Shown: positions 18,237 to 26,307, numbered from the stretch's first letter. The stretch is 64,000 nucleotides of DNA from Bailinhaonella thermotolerans (GCF_003594875.1 NZ_QZEY01000023.1:83465-147464), one strand, 5' to 3'. Notes: generated from the sequence alone by a model not told the origin. Numbers and translations: made by a program.

Positions 18237-19685
18237 TCACCCGCCTCCCGGCCGCGGGCCCCGCAGCACCGCCCCGGCCGTGCGGAGCAGGATCTTCACG
18301 TCGCCCCACAGCGACCAGGTGTCGGCGTAGTGGTTGTCGAAGCGCGCCCGGTCCCCGATCGAGGAGTCGCCGCGCAGCCCGTGCACCTGGGCCCACCCGG
18401 TGATCCCCACGGGCACGCGGTGCCGGGATCGGTAGTGCGGGAAGGCGCGGGCGAACCGGTCCACGAAGTACGGCCGCTCCGGCCGCGGCCCCACCACGCT
18501 CATGTCGCCGCGCAGCACGTTCCAGAGCTGCGGGAGGTCGTCCAGCGAGGTCCGCCGCAGGAACCGCGCGACCCGTCCCACGCGCTCGTCGCCCGCGACG
18601 CTCCACCGGGTCGCCGACTCGTGCTCGTCCGCCGGGGTGAACGTGCGGAACTTCAGCAGCTCGAAGCACGTCCCCCGGGCCCCCACCCGGACCTGCCGGA
18701 ACAGCACGCCCCGGCCCCCGTCCCGGCGTACGGCGAGCGCGCACGCCGCGAGCACCGGCAACGCGACCACCAGCCCGAGCGCCGCCACGGCCACGTCCGC
18801 GACCCGCTTGACCGGCCAGGACGGGCGCTCGCGCGGGTCGCGGCGCATGCGCGCGACCGGGAAGCCCAGGATGTGGTCCTCCACCCGGAGCAGCGCGGCC
18901 GCCGGGCCGCCCGGCTCGGGCACGAACAGCACGTCGCAGCCCAGCCGCTGCCCGGCCCTGGCCGCCGCCATCGCCCGGGCCCCGGGCGCGCCCGCCGCCC
19001 CCGCGACCGGCACGATCATCGTCCGCACCTCGTGGGCGGACACCACCTCGGCCGCCGCGTCGAGCCCGCCGAGCACGCGCTCGTCCTCCGGCCCGGCCCG
19101 AGGCGCCTCCCGGTCGGCCACGAACCCGACGGGCCGCAGGCCGTACTCCGGGTGCGCGGCCAGTCCCCGGGCGATCCGCCGCCCGGCGGGAGAGGTCCCG
19201 ACGACGAGGGCGCGCCCGGACTCCTCGCGCCGCCGCCCGGCCCGCAGCACCGCGTAGCCCGCCGTACGGCCCCCGCAGGCGAGCACGAGGAACGCGAGCC
19301 CGGCGGCCGGCAGCGCCGGCGCGGGCGTGGACGGCGCGCCCGCGAGCACGCCCAGGAAGAGCGCGGCGAGCCCGCATCCGGCGAGCCCGGGCAGGTCGTC
19401 GAGCGCGGACGGGCTGAACCCGGGCCGGTACTGGCCTCGCGCGGCGCACAGGAGCAGCAGGACGGGCACGGCCGCGGCGGCCACGCCGTACCCGCCGAGC
19501 GCGCCGGCGGCGACGGCCACGGCCACGGCGTCCGACCCGGCGAGCAGGTGCGGCACGGCGCGCAGCAGTACGGCGGGGCGGGGTTCGTCCCGCGGCACGC
19601 CGGCCGGGCCGGCGCGGACGGCGGGATTCACCGTCGCGCCGGCGACCGCCGCGCTGATCGAGCGTTGCCCGCGTGAGTGAAACAT
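18237..19685 (-). CDS. Polyprenyl glycosylphosphotransferase (initiating enzyme)
   Basis: A 482-residue WbaP/CpsE-type enzyme that loads the first sugar phosphate onto undecaprenyl phosphate. The N-terminal half has about four membrane helices and a CoA-binding-like region (ALVVGTSPAGRRIARGLA). The C-terminal catalytic domain starts at the helix VKRVADVAVAALGLVVAL and includes FRQVRVGARGTCFELLKFRT and the hallmark SLDDLPQLWNVLRGDMSVVG followed by PRPE. ATG 19685 is preceded by AAAGGGCGGG. It is the first gene of the exopolysaccharide operon. No Wzx flippase or Wzy polymerase is seen in the window. Confidence 0.93.
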   Translation of the reverse strand: MFHSRGQRSISAAVAGATVNPAVRAGPAGVPRDEPRPAVLLRAVPHLLAGSDAVAVAVAAGALGGYGVAAAAVPVLLLLCAARGQYRPGFSPSALDDLPGLAGCGLAALFLGVLAGAPSTPAPALPAAGLAFLVLACGGRTAGYAVLRAGRRREESGRALVVGTSPAGRRIARGLAAHPEYGLRPVGFVADREAPRAGPEDERVLGGLDAAAEVVSAHEVRTMIVPVAGAAGAPGARAMAAARAGQRLGCDVLFVPEPGGPAAALLRVEDHILGFPVARMRRDPRERPSWPVKRVADVAVAALGLVVALPVLAACALAVRRDGGRGVLFRQVRVGARGTCFELLKFRTFTPADEHESATRWSVAGDERVGRVARFLRRTSLDDLPQLWNVLRGDMSVVGPRPERPYFVDRFARAFPHYRSRHRVPVGITGWAQVHGLRGDSSIGDRARFDNHYADTWSLWGDVKILLRTAGAVLRGPRPGGG

Positions 19686-19885
19686 CCCGCCCTTTGCACG
19701 TCCGAGACTCCAGCCGTCGGGGGGATCTGCCAAAAACCGATTCCGGCCCGTTCCCATCCGGCCCGGAGCCTTCGGGTAAGGTGCCGAAAACATGTGGCGG
19801 GCGCGGCCGGAAGCGGTGACTCCGCAGGTCGCAGACCCTGCCGTCGGCGGCCATAATCGGTCGCGCAGACGTGTTCGATGCTATA

Positions 19886-19942
19886 CAGGCGGACCGAAAA
19901 GCCAACTCCCCGCCTGCCTGTGCGGGCTGTTTTTTGGCAGGC
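19886..19942 (+). ncRNA. Attenuator-like alternative hairpins with T-tract
   Basis: Three mutually exclusive pairings are possible on the top strand. CAGGCGG (19886) can pair with CCGCCTG (19910). CCCGC (19909) can pair with GCGGG (19922), followed by CTGTTTTTT, which is terminator-like. GCCTGCC (19912) can pair with GGCAGGC (19936). No coding gene follows on this strand. It could be a small RNA 3' end or, in antisense, part of the operon leader. Confidence 0.35.
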
Positions 19943-20065
19943 TTGCGCGTTACCCGCCGATACTTCGCGCTCCCGCCCGGAGTGCGTCCCGCGCGCTTAC
20001 CCCGGGATTTCCCTCGTTTTAATGGCCGCGCCCCGGCGGGAAATCGTCCGGGCCCAACAAAAGGA

Positions 20066-20098
20066 CATCCGCCCCAATTCTTGGAATCAGGGCGGATG
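20066..20098 (-). terminator. Terminator of the chaplin-like gene
   Basis: CATCCGCCC and GGGCGGATG form 9-bp arms. On the minus strand the stem is followed by TCCTTTTGTTG, 50 bases beyond the stop codon. Confidence 0.85.
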
Positions 20099-20147
20099 CC
20101 GGATTATGTGGAGTCAGATCGCCGGTCAGCGACCGGCGGGGCGGCGG

Positions 20148-22439
20148 CTAGCGCGCGGGAGGCGCCAGCGGGCCCTGCACGTTGTGCTGGCCGTTGCCGG
20201 ACTTGCCCGGGCGGGCGTGCGCGGCGGCCGGGAGGCCCTTGCCCACCGACTGCGGGGCGTAGGCGCCGGTCGCGGAGGGGCCGGTCTTGGGCATGGCGGG
20301 CACGAACTGGTTGTCGGCCGGAAGGTAGTCCATCTCACCGGGGCCCTCGCTCAGCAGCGGCAGGCCCGCGGGGATCACCTCGTCCAGGACCGGGGTGCCC
20401 TTGGAGACCTTCGGCATCGCCTTGTGGCCGGCCGCGCCGTTCAGGGCCTGGCCGAGCTGGCCCACGACGGGCAGGCCGCCGGTCGGGACCGGCGAGGCCT
20501 GGCGCAGGGCCGGCGCCTGCGGGGTGATCTGTCGCAGCGGGAGCTGCGGCACGAGCGAGCCGGTCAGGTCGCCGATCTGGTCCTCGGCGCCGCCCGCGCC
20601 GGGAAGCAGCCCGGTGTCACCCACTCCGGGGAAGGGGTTGGCGGCCAGGCGGTGCGCGCCGGGGCGCCCGCCGCCGAGCAGGCCGGTGACGCCACTGGTC
20701 GCGGCGGTCGCGGCGGAGGCGGTCTCCGGCGCCGCGGCCTCGTCGTTCTGCGGGGTCGCGCCCTGGAGCGCGTTGCCCGTCAGGCTCGACGCGGCGTGCT
20801 CGGCGTCGGCGACCTGGGTGGTGAGGCCGGAGGCGACGTTCTGCGCGTCGACCGGGGCGCCGGGCGCGCCCGGCAGGAACGGCAGCCGCGGCAGGACGCC
20901 CTCAAGTCCGGCGCTCCGCGCGGCGTCGGCCACCGGGAGCTGCCGGGTGACGCCGCCGACGAGCTGGGTCACCTTGCCGACACCCGCGTCGCCCGGGACG
21001 GGCAGCGCCGGGAGGACGGCCTTCCGGTAGTGCAGCCGGGCCGGGCCCGCGGGCTTGAAGCCGCTCTTCACCTGGCCCGCGCCCGGCAGCCCACCGCTCA
21101 GGCCGCCGGTCGCGCCGAGCACCTCGGGCAGGAGCGGGATACCGCCACCGCCACCGCCACCGCCGGCCATGCGGCGGGCGATGTCACCCGCGCCGGCCGG
21201 GAGCAGCTCGGCCTGGCCCTGGAGGTGGACCATGTCGGTGACCTTGGACAGCGCCTTCCCCGGCTCGACGACGCGGGTCAGGTCCTCGGTCAGCGGCGGG
21301 AGCGCGGCCGGCCGCGCGGGAGCCGCCGCCCTGGCCATGCGCATCCCCGGCGGCACGGCCGAGGGCTTCGGGAGCCCCTTGGGCAGCGAGGCCAGCCGGG
21401 TGAACAGCGCCGCCGGGTTGAGCAGGCCGCCCAGGCCCCCCGGGCCTCCGGCGACCGGCAGCGGGACGGGCAGGAACGACGGGGCGCCCGCGGCCATGGA
21501 CCGCATCTGCGCCGGCCCCGGCCGGAGCTTGGAGAGCGTGGCGAGCTGGTACGCCACCCGGGTCGGGTCGACGACCTTGGCCACGTCGCCGACGACGGGC
21601 AGTCGCCACGGCCCGAACGGGAAGGCGTCCGTGCGCTTCAGGTCCGGCATGCCGTTCGGCCCCATCTTCGGGCCGGGCGTGGGACGGCGGTACGGGGTCG
21701 CCGTCACGCCGCCGCCGGGGTTGAGCACCTTCGCGCCGCCCACGCAGTACGCCCGGGACATGCCCACCAGCGCGGTCGCGTTGCCGCAGACGTTGAGCGG
21801 GTTGCTGACGGCCTCCTTGTACTGGTTGCCGCCGCCGAGGGAGTTCTCGCCCGAGGTGGTCATGCCGCCTCCGAAGGCACGGCCCACCCCGTTGAGAACC
21901 GTCGCGCCGCCCTTGCAGGAGGCCTCGGCGTCGCCCACGACCGCCGTGGCGTTCCCGCAGATGTTCTTGGGGTTGCTGACGGGGGCGAACTTCTGGTTGC
22001 CGCCCTTCTCGCTGTGCTCGCCGCTGGTGTACATCCCGACGCTGCCGCCGTTGTGGACGGTGGAGCCGCCGGGGCAGAACGCCTCGGACTTGCCGACGAC
22101 GGCGGTGGCGTTGCCGCAGACGTTGAGGGGCTTGCTGATGGGCGCGAAGATCTGGTTCCCGCCGCCCCTGGAGTGCTTGCCCGAGGTCATCATGCCGCCG
22201 CCGGCGCCGTTGTTCATGACGGTCGCGCCACCGGTGGAGGAGGCCTCGGACATGCCGAGCACGCCGAGTGAGTTGCCGCTGACCTCGACCGGGGCCGAGA
22301 CGGGCGCGTTCACCTGGTTGCCGCCGGCGTAGCTCCACTCACCGGTGGTGGTGTCGGCACCGGCCGGCCCGGGGAAGGCCGCGACCAGGCCGCCGGCTAT
22401 GAACACGGCCGCGGTTGAGGTCATCGCTTGGTTTCGCAC
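20148..22439 (-). CDS. Large secreted protein with four chaplin-like modules
   Basis: A 763-residue protein. A signal peptide (MTSTAAVFIAGGLVAAFPGPAGA, or five residues longer from 22439) is followed by four modules of about 50 residues. Each carries GGNQ..AP(V/I)S.P..V, CGNATAVVG and a second Cys five to eight residues on; the first module has Ser/Thr where the others have Cys. This is the chaplin pattern (GNQVN...VCGNSV..VG..NP.F). The remaining 510 residues are a Pro/Gly/Ala/Leu-rich region of unknown fold with recurring short helices such as VGKVTQLVGGVTRQLP. No sorting signal with membrane anchor is present; MPKTG occurs but no hydrophobic tail follows. Chaplins self-assemble into the amyloid sheath of aerial hyphae. 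Known long chaplins have two modules, so four plus a giant tail is unusual. Confidence 0.8.
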   Translation of the reverse strand: MRNQAMTSTAAVFIAGGLVAAFPGPAGADTTTGEWSYAGGNQVNAPVSAPVEVSGNSLGVLGMSEASSTGGATVMNNGAGGGMMTSGKHSRGGGNQIFAPISKPLNVCGNATAVVGKSEAFCPGGSTVHNGGSVGMYTSGEHSEKGGNQKFAPVSNPKNICGNATAVVGDAEASCKGGATVLNGVGRAFGGGMTTSGENSLGGGNQYKEAVSNPLNVCGNATALVGMSRAYCVGGAKVLNPGGGVTATPYRRPTPGPKMGPNGMPDLKRTDAFPFGPWRLPVVGDVAKVVDPTRVAYQLATLSKLRPGPAQMRSMAAGAPSFLPVPLPVAGGPGGLGGLLNPAALFTRLASLPKGLPKPSAVPPGMRMARAAAPARPAALPPLTEDLTRVVEPGKALSKVTDMVHLQGQAELLPAGAGDIARRMAGGGGGGGGIPLLPEVLGATGGLSGGLPGAGQVKSGFKPAGPARLHYRKAVLPALPVPGDAGVGKVTQLVGGVTRQLPVADAARSAGLEGVLPRLPFLPGAPGAPVDAQNVASGLTTQVADAEHAASSLTGNALQGATPQNDEAAAPETASAATAATSGVTGLLGGGRPGAHRLAANPFPGVGDTGLLPGAGGAEDQIGDLTGSLVPQLPLRQITPQAPALRQASPVPTGGLPVVGQLGQALNGAAGHKAMPKVSKGTPVLDEVIPAGLPLLSEGPGEMDYLPADNQFVPAMPKTGPSATGAYAPQSVGKGLPAAAHARPGKSGNGQHNVQGPLAPPAR

Positions 22440-23019
22440 TGGGTCTCTCCGTTGGTTGCGCGAGTGGTGGTCGGATGTGAGGTCTGGTTCGCTCGGGTCC
22501 GCTGAACCGCTGGTCTCTCGCTGGTTCTGGCTGATCTGGCTGATCTGGCTGATCTGCTGATCTGCTGATCTGCTGATCTGGCTGGTTCTGGCTGGTTCTG
22601 GCTGGTTCTGGGTGGCCGGACTGGTCTGGAGTTTGTGTCTCGCCCCGCCTGAGCCGCGGCGGCGGGGCGAGTGCGAGGCCGCTCGTCCCTTCGGCGGGTC
22701 CTCGCTGGGGTTCCGGTACGGCGTGGCCGGTCCGCGCGGTGCCGTGGGAGCCCGGCGCGGGTTACCGGTCTGTCCGCCCGGCGCCCCTCACCGCGCCGAT
22801 CCGTACGGACCTCATCGGGAGGCCGTGCCGGTTCGGCGTGGAGGAAGGCGGCGGGTGTGACTTTCGGCCGGTGGATCCGGGGCCGCTCGCGGGCGCGTGC
22901 CGTACGGCACGGGCCGGGTGGCGGCGGGACGCGGAGGCGGGGGAGTCCGGGGCGCGGAGGGGCGGAGACCTGGACGGGTCATCCGCTCGCGCGGCCGGTG
23001 CCGCCTCGCGGGGAAGCGC
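22440..23019. other. Gene-free region of 580 bases upstream of the chaplin-like gene
   Basis: It contains the short-unit repeat at 22520-22611. The rest, 22612-23019, is GC-rich without a convincing gene, hairpin or recognised regulatory RNA. It must include the promoter of the chaplin-like gene. Confidence 0.5.
22520..22611. repeat. 8-10 bp tandem repeats, CTGATCTGG/CTGGTTCTGG
   Basis: About ten units: CTGGTTCTGG, then several CTGATCTGG and CTGATCTG, then three CTGGTTCTGG. They are markedly less GC-rich than the flanks and centred about 130 bases upstream of the chaplin-like start. Slippage here could tune expression (inference). Confidence 0.85.
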
Positions 23020-23967
23020 CTAGTCGGGGCGCAGGGTGGGGTCGCCGGTGGCGGCCTGGAAGATCGGAGCGTCGGCGCTCCGGCGGGCGACGGCGGCCAG
23101 GCCGTCCGCGCCCATGGCGAACCTGGTCGCCTCGGTGGAGATGACACCGCCCAGCGGCGCTCCCGCGGGACCGCCGGCGGCGGACGGCGCGGGGGCGGAG
23201 GCCGGGGCGGCCGGAGCCGGGGCCGCGGGCAGCGGGGCGCCGGGAAGCGGAGCCTCACGCAGCGGGCGGCGGGCGCCGTCGTCCCCGGCGCGGGCCGGGG
23301 CCTTCCTGCCGGCGCCGGCGGCGGCGACCGGGTGCTTCGCGAATGCCTCCGGGCTCACGGAGCCCACGTCCATGATCGTGGGGTCGAAGCCCTGGATGGC
23401 GGGCGTGGAGACGCCCAGGGAGCGCAGCAGCTTGTCGACCTCGGCGTCCCTGGCCCGGCGGGCCTGGCTCTCCTGGACGTCCAGGTCCCGGAGCGAGACC
23501 GGGGTGGTGAGCAGCCGCCTGATCGTGCCCGGCCACAGCGCGTCGCCGTCGTCCCGCCGCGCGGACTCGCCGCCGGTGGCGGACGCGGTCCGGGCGGCCG
23601 GGGCGAGCAGGCCGCGCAGGCCGCCCATCTGGTCCCGCACGCTGTCGTCCACCCGGGCGACGCCCCGCCCGACGCGCTGGACGTCGTGCTGGACGTCGCG
23701 CTGGAGCCGGTCGCGCTGGATCTGGACGCTCCCGTTGTGGGAGAACCCCGGGCCGAGGTCCTGGTTCGTGACGCCGCCGAGGCAGTCCAGCAGGCAGCGG
23801 ACCGCCGCGTCGTCCACGTTCAGCGGCACGGCGGATTCGCCGGTGCCGTCGGCCTCGGCGTGCGAGGCGCCGGCCAGGAGCCAGGCGACCGCGGCGAAGC
23901 CGGCCACGGCGATCAGGCGGCCCAGCGCGCGCGGCGACAGGGCGACGGCGGGGCGGTGTCCACCCAT
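23020..23967 (-). CDS. Secreted protein of unknown function in the surface island
   Basis: A 315-residue protein. An N-terminal helix (LIAVAGFAAVAWLLAGAS) ends in an AxA-type site, so it is probably exported. A conserved-looking segment VDDAAVRCLLDCLGG has two cysteines three residues apart. It is followed by a charged heptad-like stretch (DRLQRDVQHDVQRVGRGV) that may be coiled coil, then a long Ala/Pro region and an ordered C-terminal tail. I do not recognise the family. It lies between the chaplin-like gene and the two rodlin-like genes, all on the minus strand, which suggests a role in the hyphal surface layer (inference). Confidence 0.65.
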   Translation of the reverse strand: MGGHRPAVALSPRALGRLIAVAGFAAVAWLLAGASHAEADGTGESAVPLNVDDAAVRCLLDCLGGVTNQDLGPGFSHNGSVQIQRDRLQRDVQHDVQRVGRGVARVDDSVRDQMGGLRGLLAPAARTASATGGESARRDDGDALWPGTIRRLLTTPVSLRDLDVQESQARRARDAEVDKLLRSLGVSTPAIQGFDPTIMDVGSVSPEAFAKHPVAAAGAGRKAPARAGDDGARRPLREAPLPGAPLPAAPAPAAPASAPAPSAAGGPAGAPLGGVISTEATRFAMGADGLAAVARRSADAPIFQAATGDPTLRPD

Positions 23968-24155
23968 TGTTCGCCTCCCTGTCGTTCCGCGGACGCGGCT
24001 GCCGCCCGTCCTGGCCGCTGAATACGGAAAGTAACGCTAGCAGCGCGTACGGCGAGCACAAGCGGAAACGGGGCGGTGGTAATTCAGGAATCGGTCAAGG
24101 CGCATTACCGATCGCATACTCGCGTGCGCGGCGCCCATATAAGGGGGCACGGAAA

Positions 24156-24183
24156 GGGGGCCGGCGCCTTCGCGCCGGCCCCC
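24156..24183 (-). terminator. Terminator of first rodlin-like gene
   Basis: Perfect 12-bp arms GGGGGCCGGCGC and GCGCCGGCCCCC flank the loop CTTC, 26 bases beyond the stop on the minus strand. Confidence 0.85.
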
Positions 24184-24209
24184 CGAGACGATGCCGAGAG
24201 AGCCCGGTA

Positions 24210-24572
24210 TCAGTCGTCCTCGTTGAGCGTCTGGACCGAGCCGTTGACGCAGTCGCTGCCGTTGTCGTAGGCGTTCGCGATCGGCACGAGCTCGGCGATG
24301 ACGTCGACGTCGAGGTTGCAGAGCTGGACCGGGATGAGCTGGAAGTTGTCCTGCTCGTCCCTGTCGTCGCTCTGGTACTTCTTCACGGTGGTGGTGTTGG
24401 TGCCCTTGGCCACCGTCACCGGGCCGCTCGGAAGGAAGCCGGGGCCGTGGCCCGAGCTGTACGTGTTGGTGTTGGGGCCGACGGGCCACGGCGATGCCAT
24501 GGCGGGGACGGCCAGGCCGACGCCGCCGAGGGCGACGGCGGAAGCAGTCGCGATAGCGATCTTCTTGAGCAT
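24210..24572 (-). CDS. Small secreted rodlin-like protein, copy A
   Basis: A 120-residue protein. The signal peptide MLKKIAIATASAVALGG...AMAS is followed by a Gly/Asn/Thr-rich stretch, then a core SDDRDEQDNFQLIPVQLCN and VIAELVPIANAYDNGSDCVN with two cysteines. The opening MLKKxxxAAAA, the VPI repeats and the paired Cys recall rodlins RdlA/RdlB of Streptomyces, but overall similarity is low, so the name is tentative. It is paralogous to the gene at 24838, with which it shares the leader region. Lying in a chaplin island, it is probably a hyphal surface protein (inference). Confidence 0.7.
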   Translation of the reverse strand: MLKKIAIATASAVALGGVGLAVPAMASPWPVGPNTNTYSSGHGPGFLPSGPVTVAKGTNTTTVKKYQSDDRDEQDNFQLIPVQLCNLDVDVIAELVPIANAYDNGSDCVNGSVQTLNEDD

Positions 24573-24580
24573 TTGGAAAC

Positions 24581-24707
24581 CCCCCGATCGAGTCTCGGAT
24601 ATGACATTCCAGCCCGGCCGCGGCACGGGCCGTGTCGTGCGAATTAAGTAGATCGCCGCAAATCGAGGTTCGCAAGTAACCCACGGCAAAACCTCTTTTA
24701 GGGCGTC
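24581..24707 (-). repeat. Leader/promoter copy A, shared with 25155-25281
   Basis: About 125 bases upstream of rodlin-like A that match the same region of rodlin-like B, including the block CCAGCCCGGCCGCGGCACGG and AGTAGATCGC. The inner GC-rich inverted repeat is conserved. Confidence 0.8.
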
Positions 24708-24799
24708 TAGCCGTTCCCATGCCAGAAGGAGGTGAATAGGACCTCTCCGGACGGGCACGAGCGAATCAGCCACGACGCGTCGCGCCCAGGGGAACGGAA

Positions 24800-24830
24800 G
24801 GAGGGCCGGCGGCCAGGCCACCGGCCCTCC
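24800..24830 (-). terminator. Terminator of second rodlin-like gene
   Basis: GGAGGGCCGG and CCGGCCCTCC are 10-bp arms immediately after the stop at 24838 on the minus strand, followed by TTCCGTTCC. Confidence 0.85.
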
Positions 24831-24837
24831 CGCGCGA

Positions 24838-25149
24838 TCAGTCGTCCTTCGTGATCGACTGGACGGAGCCGTTGACGCAGTCGCTTCCGTTGTCGTACGC
24901 GTTCGCGATCGGAATCAGCTCGGCGATGACATCGATGTCGATGTTGCAGAGCTGGATCGGAACAATCTGGAAGTTATCCTGTTCGTCGCGCGAGTCGCTG
25001 GAGTAGCTGTTGTGGCGGACGTCGTTGTCCCAGGTCGTGTAGGTGTTACCGACAGGACGCGGCCACGGGTGGGCCTGGGCGGCCGTCGAAAGGCCGACGC
25101 CTCCCACTACGGCGGCGGCAGCCGCCGCGATGGCGATTTTCTTGAGCAT
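24838..25149 (-). CDS. Small secreted rodlin-like protein, copy B
   Basis: A 103-residue paralog of the preceding gene. The signal peptide is MLKKIAIAAAAAAVVGGVG...AQA. The core SDSRDEQDNFQIVPIQLCN and VIAELIPIANAYDNGSDCVN is almost identical to copy A, while the N-terminal linker is shorter and different. The two Cys are conserved and may form a disulfide. CGGGGGTT precedes ATG 25149. It has its own leader and terminator, so the two copies are separate transcription units that arose by tandem duplication. Confidence 0.7.
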   Translation of the reverse strand: MLKKIAIAAAAAAVVGGVGLSTAAQAHPWPRPVGNTYTTWDNDVRHNSYSSDSRDEQDNFQIVPIQLCNIDIDVIAELIPIANAYDNGSDCVNGSVQSITKDD

Positions 25150-25154
25150 TACAA

Positions 25155-25281
25155 CCCCCGATCGAATCTCTCGGATCTGACTTCCAGCCCGGCCGCGGCA
25201 CGGGCCGTCGTCACGTGTCAGTAGATCGCTGCAATTGAAGGTCCGCAAGCGACGCGCGGTAAAGCCTGTCTAAGCGGCGTC
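25155..25281 (-). repeat. Leader/promoter copy B, shared with 24581-24707
   Basis: Second copy of the duplicated leader upstream of rodlin-like B. The blocks CCAGCCCGGCCGCGGCACGG and GTAGATCGC are unchanged, and small indels occur between them. The rest of the gap to 25453 shows nothing I can name. Confidence 0.8.
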
Positions 25282-25453
25282 CACTGAAGTAGCATGCCCG
25301 GGGTTCACGTCCGGCGGATCGGCCGGGGTGGCGCCGCGAGCAATCGATCTAATTCCCGGGGTCATGATCGGCGAAGCCCAACAGTCTTTTTGTTAATCAC
25401 AAGATTTCGCAAAGAGAAGTACCGAAAACCGGGAAATCACGACCGATGTCCGG

Positions 25454-25660
25454 TTAGTCGAACCGGGGCGCGGAAGCGCTGTCCAGCGGGCGGCGCCGGC
25501 CCGGCACGGCGGGCGTGTCGCCTCAGTCGAACCGGGGCGCGGAAGCGCTGTCCAGCGGGCGGCGCCGGCCCGGCACGGCGGGCGTGCCGTCTCAGTCGAA
25601 CCGGGGCGCGGGAGCGCTCTCGGGCGGGCGGCGCCGGCGCGGCACGGCGGGCGTGTCGTC
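25454..25660. repeat. 69-bp tandem triplication of the STAS gene 3' end
   Basis: Three head-to-tail units start at 25454, 25523 and 25592. Each encodes, on the minus strand, the same tail (DTPAVP.RRRP...SA.APRFD) with its own stop codon. Only the rightmost unit is part of the STAS protein; the other two lie beyond its stop. Confidence 0.9.
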
Positions 25661-26062
25661 GGGCCGGAGCTCTCCCGGCAGATGGCGGACCGGCATCGGC
25701 GGCAGATGCGAAGAGCGCGCCGCGAGGGCGCGCTCCAGGGCCGGTTCGAGTCCGAAGACCTCGGTGAGCTCCATCATCCGGCAAACCCGCAGCAGGCGCG
25801 GCGACAGTCCCGTGACTCTCAACATCCCCGCGTCCCCGGCCAGCCGCCACCGGATCGCCAGGAGGACCTGCCAGCCGGCGCCGTCGCACCCGGCCAGACC
25901 GCGGGCGTCCACGACCAGCTCGCGGCAGCCCTGCTCGACGAGTTCGGTGAGAAGGCGGCCCAGCAGCCCGGCGTTCCCCATGTGGAGCTCCCCGCTGATC
26001 GCGACGACGATGTGACCCCCGTCGCGCCCGACGGCCATGTCCAGGGTCGTGTCCGACTCCAT
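25592..26062 (-). CDS. STAS-domain protein (anti-sigma factor antagonist-like)
   Basis: A 156-residue protein with a STAS fold over residues 10-115: HIVVAISGELHMGNAG, then ELVVDARGLAGCDGAGWQVL. In anti-anti-sigma factors the last motif normally reads D-S-S/T-G and carries the phosphorylated serine. Here it is C-D-G-A-G, so that phosphosite is missing and control by a kinase-type anti-sigma factor is doubtful. The tail is Pro/Arg-rich and its DNA is part of a 69-bp triplication. No anti-sigma or kinase gene lies nearby. Confidence 0.8.
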   Translation of the reverse strand: MESDTTLDMAVGRDGGHIVVAISGELHMGNAGLLGRLLTELVEQGCRELVVDARGLAGCDGAGWQVLLAIRWRLAGDAGMLRVTGLSPRLLRVCRMMELTEVFGLEPALERALAARSSHLPPMPVRHLPGELRPDDTPAVPRRRRPPESAPAPRFD

Positions 26063-26307
26063 CGCCCGGGCTCCTCCTGTCTGCTATTGGCGGGCCGCTC
26101 CTGCCGCCGACAGGAATGACCATCGGCACGGCATTCGTACCCGAGATACGGTTATGTCACCGTGAGTGAGATAAAATGTGCTCTTCGTATACCTTCGCAA
26201 GGGCCTCCGCTGCCGCAGGTTCTCCCTAATACGTCCCCTGACCTGCGACTTGACACTTAGAGTAGTGACAAAGACACAGGCGGTACCACCGGCAAGGAGA
26301 CGACCTC

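Larger units (their letters stand above)
19686..20147. other. Gene-free region of 460 bases with RNA-like structures
   Basis: Leader side of the exopolysaccharide operon and tail side of the chaplin-like gene. It contains a set of alternative hairpins at 19886-19942 and a terminator at 20066-20098. No protein gene is supported. Confidence 0.55.

Noticed and set aside
16798..19905. Minus-strand open frame of over 1000 codons
   Set aside because: It overlaps the GT4 and sugar transferase genes in another frame and reads as Arg/Ala/Pro/Gly noise. The real genes have clear motifs in their frames.
20148..20300. LPXTG-type sorting signal in the giant chaplin
   Set aside because: MPKTG occurs near the C-terminus, but no hydrophobic segment and basic tail follow.
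22039..22439. Start of the chaplin-like gene further downstream
   Set aside because: A later start would remove the signal peptide. Either 22439 or 22424 keeps it.
25454..25660. CRISPR array
   Set aside because: The units are 69 bp, contiguous with no spacers, and encode a protein tail with stops.
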